A DNA stretch of 12,930 bases from Saprospiraceae bacterium (GTDB lineage Bacteria; Bacteroidota; Bacteroidia; Chitinophagales; Saprospiraceae), in assembly GCA_020630045.1 (NCBI GenBank), contig JAHDCE010000049.1:1-12930 (forward strand), read 5' to 3'. The notes under the pieces are model-generated. The model was not told the origin of the DNA. It saw nothing but the letters and a program-made list of their open reading frames with translations, and ran no database searches. How positions within the stretch are numbered: position 1 is the stretch's first letter; every line of letters starts with the position of its first letter. The translations under genes and the position numbers were made by a program. Positions 1 through 6,124 of this stretch are shown here, piece after piece.

Positions 1-162
1 CCCGAAGAAGATTACTATGTTTCCGTTGCACCTGTGGACGTCAATGGTTGGATGATCATCTTGTTGAATGTTGGGACATTTATCATTACCGCATTGATTT
101 TAATCATTCCTTCCTTTATGGTCAGGTTTATTGCACCAGTGAAAGCGATTCGATTTAAATAA
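1..162 (+). CDS. FtsX/LolC-type ABC transporter permease, C-terminal fragment
   Basis: The window opens inside a gene read in frame 1; the last 53 codons and a TAA stop at 160-162 are visible. The fragment has a short polar stretch, then one hydrophobic segment (about residues 18-40, rich in Ile, Leu, Thr and Phe), and ends in P-V-K-A-I-R-F-K. That is the typical end of FtsX-like permeases of the LolC/LolE and MacB group, in which the last transmembrane helix is followed by a 'P-x-x-A-I-R' tail. Such proteins are inner-membrane subunits that extract lipoproteins or drive other envelope processes with an ATPase partner. The substrate cannot be told from this piece. No obvious intrinsic terminator follows. 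Confidence 0.72.
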   Translation, partial: PEEDYYVSVAPVDVNGWMIILLNVGTFIITALILIIPSFMVRFIAPVKAIRFK

Positions 163-294
163 AGAGTTTAGTTCCGACTTTTTTATATCCCTTTGTTACA
201 AGTATCCGATAGACTCTAGAATCCGCAGTGGATGCTGCTATCTTTTCCATCAATAATACAGGATGTGAAAACAAACAGGAAAAATTAGAACCAG

Positions 295-329
295 TTTGAC
301 ATTCCCTTACTTTAGAATGATTACTTTTG
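295..329 (+). promoter_or_regulatory. Bacteroidota-type promoter of pruA
   Basis: TTTG at 295-298 and TACTTTTG at 322-329 fit the Bacteroidota sigma consensus TTTG - 17 to 23 bases - TANNTTTG, here with a 23-base spacer. Transcription would start near 335-337 and give a leader of about 65 bases before the pruA ATG. The rest of the 163-400 gap holds no gene I can support. Confidence 0.6.
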
Positions 330-400
330 CCCCCGAATTGTAAACCTCCTCCCTTCTTGGAAATATGAAGGATTAAATTCATTTTAAAAACCAATTTCTT

Positions 401-2032
401 ATGTCTAACGCATTTTTTGAAGTACCATTAGCACAAAATGAACCCATTCTTTCCTATGAACCGGGTTCACCTGAACGCGGAAGCTTAAAAGCTGAATTGG
501 CCAGACGTAAATCCATGTCCATTGACATTCCGATGTATATCAATGGAAAGGAGGTTTATACAGATGAAAAAATCGACATATTTCCACCCCATGAAGTTTC
601 TCATAAAATCGGAACCTATTCCAAGGGAGATTCTTCGCATGTGCATCAAGCGATAGAAGCTGCCCTTTCCGCTAAAAAGAGTTGGGAAGAAATGCCTTGG
701 CAAGACCGTGCCGCGATATTTTTGAAAGCCGCTGATTTGTTAAGTGGCCCTTATCGTGCTAGGATGAATGCCGCTACCATGTTGGGGCAGTCTAAAAATG
801 TATACCAAGCTGAAATTGACGCTGTCGCTGAAATGGCTGATTTCTTCCGTTTCAACGTGCAGTTTATGACGGAAATGTACACGCAACAACCCGAAAGTGC
901 TCCATTGACTTGGAACCGCATGGAATTCCGTCCATTGGAAGGGTTTATTTTTGCGATTACTCCTTTCAATTTTACTTCGATTGCAGCTAACCTTTGTGCG
1001 GCTCCTGCCATGCTTGGGAATGTTGTTGTTTGGAAACCGGCGGAAACCCAGATTTATTCCGCACAAGTTATCATGGAGATTTTCCATGAAGCAGGGCTTC
1101 CTGATGGAGTGATTAATTTGATTTATACAGATGGTCCCGTTGCCGGGGATATCGTTTTTGAACACCCGGATTTCGCCGGTCTTCATTTTACCGGTAGTAC
1201 AGGAGTGTTCAGATACCTATGGAAGGTCATTGGAGCCAATATAGACAAATACAAATCTTACCCTCGCATCGTCGGTGAAACCGGAGGTAAGGACTTTGTA
1301 GTAGCTCATAAAAGTGCCGATGCGGAGCAGGTGGCTGTCGCCCTATCACGCGGAGCTTTCGAATTCCAGGGACAGAAGTGTTCTGCAGCATCAAGGGCTT
1401 ATATTCCGGATAATATCTGGGAAGCGGTCAAGGAGAAATTGGTGGCGGATGTCAACTCATTTAAAATGGGTACACCCGAAGATTTTTCAAATTTTATCAA
1501 TGCGGTGATAGACGAAAGGGCATTTGATAAAATCTCGAATTATATCGCTGAATCCAAGAAGGACGAAAACACGCAAATCATAGCCGGTGGAGGATATGAT
1601 AAATCAAAAGGTTATTTCATCGAGCCGACCGTTATCGTCACCACGAATGCCAAAAGCACGACAATGTGCGAAGAAATTTTTGGCCCGGTTTTGACCATTC
1701 ATGTTTATCCTGCTGATGAATACGAGCAAGTACTAGAGGTAGTGGATTCTACGTCTCCATACGCTTTGACCGGTGCAATTTTCGCAAGGGAAAGAGGTGC
1801 CATAAACATTGCTTTTGATCGTCTAAGGAATTCAGCCGGAAACTTTTATATCAATGATAAGCCAACCGGTGCGGTGGTCGGACAACAACCCTTCGGAGGA
1901 GGTCGAGCATCCGGAACAAATGATAAAGCGGGCTCGATTTTGAATTTATACAGATGGGTTTCTCCTAGAACAATCAAAGAAAATTTCTGTGCTCCGCGTG
2001 ACTATAGGTATCCTTTTCTGTCAGAAGGTTAA
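401..2032 (+). CDS. pruA: L-glutamate gamma-semialdehyde (delta-1-pyrroline-5-carboxylate) dehydrogenase
   Basis: This enzyme oxidises L-glutamate 5-semialdehyde, formed from pyrroline-5-carboxylate, to glutamate with NAD+. It is the second step of proline breakdown and acts in the cytoplasm. The 543-residue product matches the stand-alone PruA type (about 540 residues) and not the fused PutA. The aldehyde dehydrogenase signatures are intact: oxyanion-hole Asn190 in P-F-N-F, the nucleotide-binding F-T-G-S-T-G segment at 263-268, general-base Glu293 in V-G-E-T-G-G, and the nucleophile Cys327 in G-Q-K-C-S. The end has the usual Q-P-F-G-G-G-R-A-S-G-T-N block. The ATG at 401 fits the family N-terminus, although no strong ribosome-binding site precedes it. 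Proline dehydrogenase is not in the window. A promoter lies upstream; no T-tailed terminator follows, so readthrough into nusB is possible. Confidence 0.96.
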   Translation: MSNAFFEVPLAQNEPILSYEPGSPERGSLKAELARRKSMSIDIPMYINGKEVYTDEKIDIFPPHEVSHKIGTYSKGDSSHVHQAIEAALSAKKSWEEMPWQDRAAIFLKAADLLSGPYRARMNAATMLGQSKNVYQAEIDAVAEMADFFRFNVQFMTEMYTQQPESAPLTWNRMEFRPLEGFIFAITPFNFTSIAANLCAAPAMLGNVVVWKPAETQIYSAQVIMEIFHEAGLPDGVINLIYTDGPVAGDIVFEHPDFAGLHFTGSTGVFRYLWKVIGANIDKYKSYPRIVGETGGKDFVVAHKSADAEQVAVALSRGAFEFQGQKCSAASRAYIPDNIWEAVKEKLVADVNSFKMGTPEDFSNFINAVIDERAFDKISNYIAESKKDENTQIIAGGGYDKSKGYFIEPTVIVTTNAKSTTMCEEIFGPVLTIHVYPADEYEQVLEVVDSTSPYALTGAIFARERGAINIAFDRLRNSAGNFYINDKPTGAVVGQQPFGGGRASGTNDKAGSILNLYRWVSPRTIKENFCAPRDYRYPFLSEG

Positions 2033-2065
2033 TTAACAAAAGTTAAGACAGACATTGGAAAACGG

Positions 2066-2082
2066 CCTCCATGCAATGGAGG
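2066..2082 (+). promoter_or_regulatory. Perfect 7-bp hairpin between pruA and nusB
   Basis: CCTCCAT (2066-2072) and ATGGAGG (2076-2082) are perfect complements around a three-base GCA loop. The 3' arm contains GGAGG, the best Shine-Dalgarno-like sequence ahead of the nusB ATG at 2099, although its 16-base spacing is long. No T-run follows, so it is not a classical terminator. It could be an RNA element affecting nusB translation or an mRNA processing site; the function is inferred. Confidence 0.4.
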
Positions 2083-2098
2083 ATCTTGAAATCAAACT

Positions 2099-3031
2099 AT
2101 GCTCAGTAGAAGGAACATTAGAATAAAGATTCTTCATCTCTTATATGTCAAAAGGATGAAGCCTGATTTGGAATACAGTGGACTGAAAAAATTGTATGAC
2201 AGTTGGGTGGATAAATCTTTTGAATTGTACTTGTTCAATGTATGGCAATTACTAAGAGTAGCCGCTTATTCAAGGAAAGATCAATCCAATCGAAGGTCAA
2301 AGCATTTACCTAGTGACGAGGACTTGTCCTTCACCTCCAAAATATTTGACAATCCTTTGATTCAGTCAATAGAGCAAAGTGAGGCATTTCAACGTGAAAT
2401 CAAGAAACGTAGCATCCACGCGAAAACCAATGCCGACATCATTAAAATGTTGTACACCGATTTCGCGAAAACTGATGATTACAAGAAATATTTGGAGGCC
2501 GAAATCTCTCCCGAATCCCATATTGATGTTTTATTGAAATTATATAAACATTGTTATTCCGGAGAAACATTTGAGGAATACAACGAAGATTTGTACGATA
2601 CTTGGATACATGACAAATCACTGATTATCGGAGCCATGAAAAAGACAATCAAGGGGCTTCCCGTACTCCCTGATTTTTATTCCGATTTTATTCCCGGTAA
2701 GGAAACCGTAGAAGATTTTGGAGATGATTTATTGTATAAAGTTTGTCATTTAGAAGGTGAATTGTTCAGCTATATTGAACCGGCACTAAAAAATTGGGAA
2801 GCGGATCGTGTGGCAATCATCGACATGATTCTTTTAAAGTTGGCCTTAGCGGAAATGTTGTATTTCGAAACGATTCCGACAAAGGTGACCTTGAACGAAT
2901 ATGTGGACATCTCAAAGCTATACAGCACACCAAAAAGTAAAGATTTCATCAATGGAATATTAGATCGTTTGATGAAAAAATTACAAAAAGACGGTAAAAT
3001 CCAAAAATCGGGTAGGGGGTTAATCGATTAG
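2099..3031 (+). CDS. nusB: Transcription antitermination factor NusB, long Bacteroidota form
   Basis: NusB pairs with NusE (ribosomal protein S10) on boxA RNA and keeps RNA polymerase processive through rRNA operons. The NusB fold is seen in the C-terminal half: an acidic patch and helix around residues 232-256, then T-K-V-T-L-N-E-Y-V-D-I-S-K at 261-273 and K-D-F-I-N-G-I-L-D-R at 281-290. These match the family signature of K-V-x-I-N-E and F-V-N-G-V-L-D. The protein has 310 residues against about 140 in Escherichia coli; the extra N-terminal part, starting M-L-S-R-R-N-I-R-I-K, is usual for Bacteroidota NusB. The ATG at 2099 is chosen because that N-terminus is conserved. It follows pruA by 66 bp and is probably reached from the pruA promoter or from an unseen one in that gap. 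Confidence 0.93.
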   Translation: MLSRRNIRIKILHLLYVKRMKPDLEYSGLKKLYDSWVDKSFELYLFNVWQLLRVAAYSRKDQSNRRSKHLPSDEDLSFTSKIFDNPLIQSIEQSEAFQREIKKRSIHAKTNADIIKMLYTDFAKTDDYKKYLEAEISPESHIDVLLKLYKHCYSGETFEEYNEDLYDTWIHDKSLIIGAMKKTIKGLPVLPDFYSDFIPGKETVEDFGDDLLYKVCHLEGELFSYIEPALKNWEADRVAIIDMILLKLALAEMLYFETIPTKVTLNEYVDISKLYSTPKSKDFINGILDRLMKKLQKDGKIQKSGRGLID

Positions 3032-3055
3032 GCTGATTTCTTTTGTGGATTTTGG

Positions 3056-3080
3056 TTTTGTAGGGCGATGCCTTACAGAA
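3056..3080 (+). terminator. Hairpin after nusB, possible terminator or RNA end
   Basis: The arms 3056-3066 and 3070-3080 pair over 11 bases with two G-U wobbles around a GAT loop. The core is GTAGGGC against GCCTTAC. It lies 25 bases past the nusB stop, where a terminator would be expected, but no U-run follows the stem, so intrinsic termination here would be weak. It may instead stabilise the 3' end. Confidence 0.3.
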
Positions 3081-3285
3081 AATGAAAATTCGAGGACTCG
3101 CAGGTCACAAAAGATAAAGCACTTGAAAGAAGTGTAAATGGAACTTATCCCAACAAGGTTTGCTTGAGCCATGAATCCGAGTTTGCAACAAGGAAAAATC
3201 ACAAGGTATATTTTTCGTTTTTTTGGGGTTTATACCAATAAATAAGCCATGAATAACGCTTCTTTTCCTTACCCCTACCTTCCCG

Positions 3286-3307
3286 ATACAAATATTGTAT
3301 ATATTTG
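3286..3307 (+). promoter_or_regulatory. -7 box of the ompA promoter with an abutting palindrome
   Basis: TATATTTG at 3300-3307 fits the TANNTTTG -7 box. No TTTG is found at the proper distance upstream, so the -33 part is poor or absent. Just upstream, ATACAA (3286-3291) and TTGTAT (3295-3300) form a perfect 6-3-6 inverted repeat whose last base is the first base of the -7 box. That position would suit a repressor or activator site. Confidence 0.4.
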
Positions 3308-3350
3308 CTCCCCTAAGGAGGGCTAATTTTATAATTAAAAATCAAATGGT

Positions 3351-4886
3351 ATGAGGCGTAATTATTTGTACTTAGTTTTTTCTTGCTTGTTGTTCTCACA
3401 AGTTGCTTTTGCACAATATGAAGGAGCACATGCACTGAATTACAAGTTTATTGGTATTGATGCATATACCCCCTATTTTTACAGTGATGCTGATGACGTG
3501 AAATTGAGAGACAACATCGGCAATGCAATAGATGATATGACGGCCGGAGCCGAAATCAGCTATTACTATGGAATCAAAGATTGGTTGGCAGTAGGTGTTC
3601 CTTTTAGAGTGGGTACTTCCAATGTTGGAAGGGATTCCGTCAATTTAGGTGTTGCCGGACGCGACAAAATTTACATGAGTTTGGATGCCAGGCTTCGATT
3701 GTCTCTTTTCCTCAAGGAAAAACAAATCGTCGTTCCTTATGTTGGTACCGGTCTTGGTGCTATGAAGTTGGAAGGAGAAGATATCGACTTGCAAATTCCA
3801 CTTGCAACAGGTTTGAATTTCCGATTGGCGAAAAACTTTTATGCGCAGATTCAAACGGAATATCGCTGGTCATTTGATGAAATCAAAGACAAGGATGTCG
3901 ATAGTTATACCAACCATTTCGTTCATTCAGCCGGTTTTATGTTCCAATTCGGCGATCGTGAAGATACGGTTCCACCGGATCCAGAACCCGAAACAGTAAT
4001 TGTAGAGGAGCCAAAAGACAAGGATGGTGACGGAGTCATAGACGAAAAAGATAACTGCCCTGATGAAGCCGGATTAGCAAAATTCAGTGGTTGTCCGGAT
4101 AAAGATGGTGATGACATCCAAGATAGTGAAGATGATTGTCCCGACGTAGCCGGACCTGTAGCTTTCAACGGATGTCCCGATACGGATAATGACGGCATTG
4201 CCGATAAGGATGACAAGTGTCCTAATGAAGCCGGAATTTTGGCGAACAACGGATGTCCTGAAGAGAAACCGAAAGATCGCGATAATGATGGAGTAGCTGA
4301 TGACGCTGATGAGTGTCCTGACACTCCTGGTATCGCTGGCTTCAACGGATGTCCTGATACGGATGGTGATGGAGTAGCAGATAAGAAAGACCGTTGTCCT
4401 TCAACTCCTGGTATCGCTGCCTTTGGCGGTTGTCCGGATACGGATAAAGATGGTGTTGAAGATGCTAAAGATAAGTGTCCTAAAACGGCAGGTTCTGTTG
4501 CCAATAACGGTTGTCCGGAAATTGCGCAAGAAGATCAGGAAAAGTTGGAAATAGCAACTCAATCTGTTGAATTTGAAACTGCAAAATCAACGATTCGCAC
4601 GACTTCTTATCCCGTATTGGATCAGGTAGTCGCTATTTTACAAAAGTATCCGACACACAGCATTTCAATTGATGGTCATACGGATAATGTAGGTAGTGAA
4701 GCCAACAATCAGAAGCTTTCCGAATCTAGGGCGAAGGCTTGTTACGAATATTTGGCTTCCAAAGGTATCAGCCGCTCAAGGATGAGTTATGCCGGTTACG
4801 GTGAATCCCGTCCGATCGCTGATAATGGTAGCAAGGAAGGACGTCAGAAAAACCGTCGGGTTGAATTCCGAGTTTTTGTGAGGTAA
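3351..4886 (+). CDS. OmpA-family outer-membrane protein with thrombospondin type 3 repeats
   Basis: This is a peptidoglycan-anchoring outer-membrane protein. Residues 1-21 form a Sec signal peptide ending A-F-A, with likely cleavage near Gln22. Residues about 23-203 look like an eight-stranded OmpA-type barrel with alternating hydrophobic strands. A Pro/Glu-rich linker (208-221) leads to six calcium-binding thrombospondin type 3 repeats (about 222-389), each with a D-x-D-x-D-G core and a C-P...G-C-P cysteine pair. Residues 398-511 form the OmpA C-terminal domain; Asp445 (in H-T-D-N) and Arg460 (in S-E-S-R-A) sit 15 residues apart, as do the diaminopimelate-binding Asp and Arg of E. coli OmpA. 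The gene stands alone, between a candidate promoter and a strong terminator, which suits an abundant structural protein. The same architecture occurs in many Bacteroidota surface and gliding-associated proteins, so a more exact role is not assignable. Confidence 0.93.
   Translation: MRRNYLYLVFSCLLFSQVAFAQYEGAHALNYKFIGIDAYTPYFYSDADDVKLRDNIGNAIDDMTAGAEISYYYGIKDWLAVGVPFRVGTSNVGRDSVNLGVAGRDKIYMSLDARLRLSLFLKEKQIVVPYVGTGLGAMKLEGEDIDLQIPLATGLNFRLAKNFYAQIQTEYRWSFDEIKDKDVDSYTNHFVHSAGFMFQFGDREDTVPPDPEPETVIVEEPKDKDGDGVIDEKDNCPDEAGLAKFSGCPDKDGDDIQDSEDDCPDVAGPVAFNGCPDTDNDGIADKDDKCPNEAGILANNGCPEEKPKDRDNDGVADDADECPDTPGIAGFNGCPDTDGDGVADKKDRCPSTPGIAAFGGCPDTDKDGVEDAKDKCPKTAGSVANNGCPEIAQEDQEKLEIATQSVEFETAKSTIRTTSYPVLDQVVAILQKYPTHSISIDGHTDNVGSEANNQKLSESRAKACYEYLASKGISRSRMSYAGYGESRPIADNGSKEGRQKNRRVEFRVFVR
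4014..4517 (+). repeat. Six in-gene thrombospondin type 3 repeats, mostly 27 codons
   Basis: Six tandem units encode Asp-rich calcium loops with paired cysteines. Most are 27 codons (81 bp); the fourth has about five extra codons (E-E-K-P-K-D-R). Adjacent units share DNA identity: the 16-base ACTCCTGGTATCGCTG is exact at 4323-4338 and 4404-4419, and GATGGAGTAGC is exact at 4287 and 4368, both 81 bp apart. This points to recent duplication or gene conversion inside the array. Confidence 0.88.
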
Positions 4887-4914
4887 TAATTCATCCCTTC
4901 CGGGAAAAATATAT

Positions 4915-4953
4915 AGAGGCATCGGAATAACTTTTTCGATGCCTCTTTTGTTT
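4915..4953 (+). terminator. Intrinsic terminator of the OmpA gene
   Basis: AGAGGCATCG (4915-4924) pairs perfectly with CGATGCCTCT (4937-4946); the stem can extend inward by a G-U and two A-U pairs. The 3' arm runs into TTTTGTTT (4946-4953). It starts about 29 bases after the stop codon. This is the clearest rho-independent terminator in the window. Confidence 0.87.
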
Positions 4954-4993
4954 ATGTTAGGACACGTTTAAATTTATCGTATGCAATTAATAC

Positions 4994-5040
4994 ACTGTAA
5001 ACTAAATGTTCCCAATTCTTCAACTTACTTTGTTTACAGT
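4994..5040. promoter_or_regulatory. 9-bp inverted repeat upstream of the DUF1573 promoter
   Basis: ACTGTAAAC (4994-5002) and GTTTACAGT (5032-5040) are exact reverse complements separated by 29 bases. The right arm ends 40 bases before the -33 element at 5081. The site could be paired half-sites for a regulator; as RNA it would be a long-loop hairpin only if the upstream terminator were read through. Confidence 0.4.
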
Positions 5041-5080
5041 ATACTAATTGATGAAATTTAAACATGCTCTTTTCCTGAAC

Positions 5081-5112
5081 ATTGGGAAACTACAATCAAA
5101 TCCTTATTTTTG
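5081..5112 (+). promoter_or_regulatory. Promoter of the DUF1573-yajC-ybbR unit
   Basis: ATTG at 5081-5084 and TATTTTTG at 5105-5112 lie 20 bases apart and fit the Bacteroidota TTTG/TANNTTTG consensus, with one mismatch in the -33 box. Predicted transcription starts near 5118-5120, only about 15 bases before the chosen start codon. This also argues against translation starting at the in-frame ATG at 5048, which lies upstream of the promoter. Confidence 0.65.
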
Positions 5113-5134
5113 CAGACACAAAATTAAAATGTGC

Positions 5135-5779
5135 ATGAAAAAATCAATATTTATCATTCTTCCATTATTACTTGTCTTGGTGGGTTGCCAAACAGAAGTG
5201 GATAGAGGAACAGAAATGTCAGTTGATGATGTGTTGGTCAATTCGACTGAAAAAAGTGTAAAAGATGACGCTAAGGTAAAAGCGCTTCAAGAAAGAAAAC
5301 CGATACAAGAGGCCATCCCCGAAGACACGATTAACGTACCTAAATTCGTATTTGTCGAAGAAACATTCGATTTCGGAACGGTAGACGAGGGTGATGTGGT
5401 GACACATACTTTCAAGTTCAAAAATGAAGGAAAAGCGCCTTTGGTGATTTCCAATGCTCGTGGTAGCTGCGGATGTACCGTCCCCGAATGGCCGCAAGAA
5501 CCGATTTCGGTTGGCGAATCCGGTGAAATCAAAGTGAAGTTCAATACCAATGGCAAAAAGAACCGCCAGAAGAAAACAGTTACTTTAACTGCCAATACTT
5601 GGCCGGTAAAAACTTTGATTAGTATTCAAGGACAAGTAACGCCCAAGGAGCCGGCGACTACTGCCAAAATCCAGCCACAAGGAGGAAAACAACATTCTCA
5701 TGGTGGACACGACCATTCGCATGATGGTCATAACCACTCGCATGACCATTCACATGATGGTCATAATCATAATCATTAA
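5135..5779 (+). CDS. DUF1573 lipoprotein with histidine-rich C-terminus
   Basis: The biochemical role of this family is unknown. Starting at ATG 5135 (5129 is the near alternative) gives 214 residues with a lipoprotein signal: M-K-K, a hydrophobic run, and the lipobox L-V-G-C with Cys18. The protein should therefore be lipid-anchored on the periplasmic or outer-membrane side. Residues about 76-168 form the Ig-like DUF1573 domain, with F-D-F-G-T-V near its start and the family hallmark S-C-G-C-T-V-P (Cys112 and Cys114). The last 28 residues hold 13 histidines mixed with Asp, Ser, Gly and Asn, a likely zinc, nickel or copper-binding tail. An in-frame ATG at 5048 would add 29 residues, but it lies before the promoter and would bury the signal peptide. 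yajC follows after 21 bp, in an order common in Bacteroidota. Confidence 0.88.
   Translation: MKKSIFIILPLLLVLVGCQTEVDRGTEMSVDDVLVNSTEKSVKDDAKVKALQERKPIQEAIPEDTINVPKFVFVEETFDFGTVDEGDVVTHTFKFKNEGKAPLVISNARGSCGCTVPEWPQEPISVGESGEIKVKFNTNGKKNRQKKTVTLTANTWPVKTLISIQGQVTPKEPATTAKIQPQGGKQHSHGGHDHSHDGHNHSHDHSHDGHNHNH
5711..5769 (+). repeat. 26-bp tandem direct repeat in the histidine tail
   Basis: The 26 bases at 5711-5736 recur at 5744-5769 with two mismatches, a period of 33 bp (11 codons). The exact core CATGATGGTCATAA occurs at 5720-5733 and 5753-5766. Each copy also contains GACCAT and ATGGTC as inverted arms. The tail probably grew by in-frame duplication and may vary in length between strains. 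Confidence 0.8.
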
Positions 5780-5800
5780 AGAAAACGAAGCTAAAAGAAT

Positions 5801-6124
5801 ATGACATTCGATTCATTCATCTTATTACAATCGTCCGGAGGAAGCGGAACCATCAACATATTGTTCATGGTGGCTATGTTCGCGGTTATTTACTTTTTTA
5901 TGATTCGCCCCCAGCAGCGAAAAGCCAGGGAACAGTCCAAGTTTTTGGAGGAACTGAAGAAAGGGGAACAAGTAGTAACTACCGGAGGAATGATTGGGAA
6001 AATCTCTAAAATTGAAGACAATGTCGTTACCTTGGCATTGGATCAAAAGACGACCGCTCAATTTACCAAAGGAGCGATATCGAAAGAAATGACGGAAGCT
6101 TTGGCGGATGCAAAAACTGCTTAA
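5801..6124 (+). CDS. yajC: Sec translocon accessory subunit YajC
   Basis: YajC joins SecDF at the inner membrane and assists SecYEG protein export. The 107-residue product has the usual size. It has a short N-terminus, one transmembrane helix at about 18-35, and the family hallmark F-F-M-I-R-P-Q-Q-R-K (32-41) straight after the helix. A small soluble domain follows, containing V-V-T-T-G-G-M-I-G-K-I and a short beta core. A purine-rich TAAAAGAAT lies just before the ATG. It sits 21 bp after the DUF1573 gene and overlaps ybbR by 17 bp, so the three are probably cotranscribed and translationally coupled. Confidence 0.95.
   Translation: MTFDSFILLQSSGGSGTINILFMVAMFAVIYFFMIRPQQRKAREQSKFLEELKKGEQVVTTGGMIGKISKIEDNVVTLALDQKTTAQFTKGAISKEMTEALADAKTA

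Larger units (their letters stand above)
3032..3350. other. 319-bp gene-free gap between nusB and the OmpA gene
   Basis: No convincing gene is seen on either strand. The gap holds a hairpin just after nusB (3056-3080), a loose GGTATA/TATACC repeat (3205-3236), and, close to the downstream gene, a palindrome that abuts a -7 box (3286-3307). A small stem CCCT-AAGG-AGGG at 3311-3322 would lie at the 5' end of the ompA messenger if transcription starts just downstream of that box. The middle (about 3085-3200) shows nothing I can name. Confidence 0.6.

Noticed and set aside
208..246. GATAG...CTATC arms followed by TTTT, a possible terminator for the permease gene.
   Set aside because: The stem is only five base pairs with a long, poorly paired interior; too weak to call.
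155..394. A 79-codon minus-strand frame in the gap before pruA.
   Set aside because: It runs across the pruA promoter, shows no family features or start signal, and overlaps the end of the permease gene.
740..1186. A 148-codon minus-strand frame inside pruA.
   Set aside because: pruA is fully supported by active-site motifs in the sense frame; this frame has random-looking composition and no promoter or ribosome-binding site.
3082..3117. An 11-codon plus-strand mini-frame (starts M-K-I-R-G) in the gap before the OmpA gene.
   Set aside because: It is too short to judge, has no clear ribosome-binding site, and lies far from the likely ompA transcription start.
3205..3236. GGTATA/TATACC inverted repeat in the gap before the OmpA gene.
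   Set aside because: It is a six-base AT-rich pair with a 20-base loop, easily expected by chance, and is not next to a promoter element.
3923..4504. A 193-codon open frame on the minus strand opposite the OmpA repeats, rich in Ser, Pro and Gly.
   Set aside because: It is the mirror of the calcium-repeat codons (GAT/GAC, TGT-CC) and its periodicity follows the sense gene. It has no start signal of its own and resembles no family.
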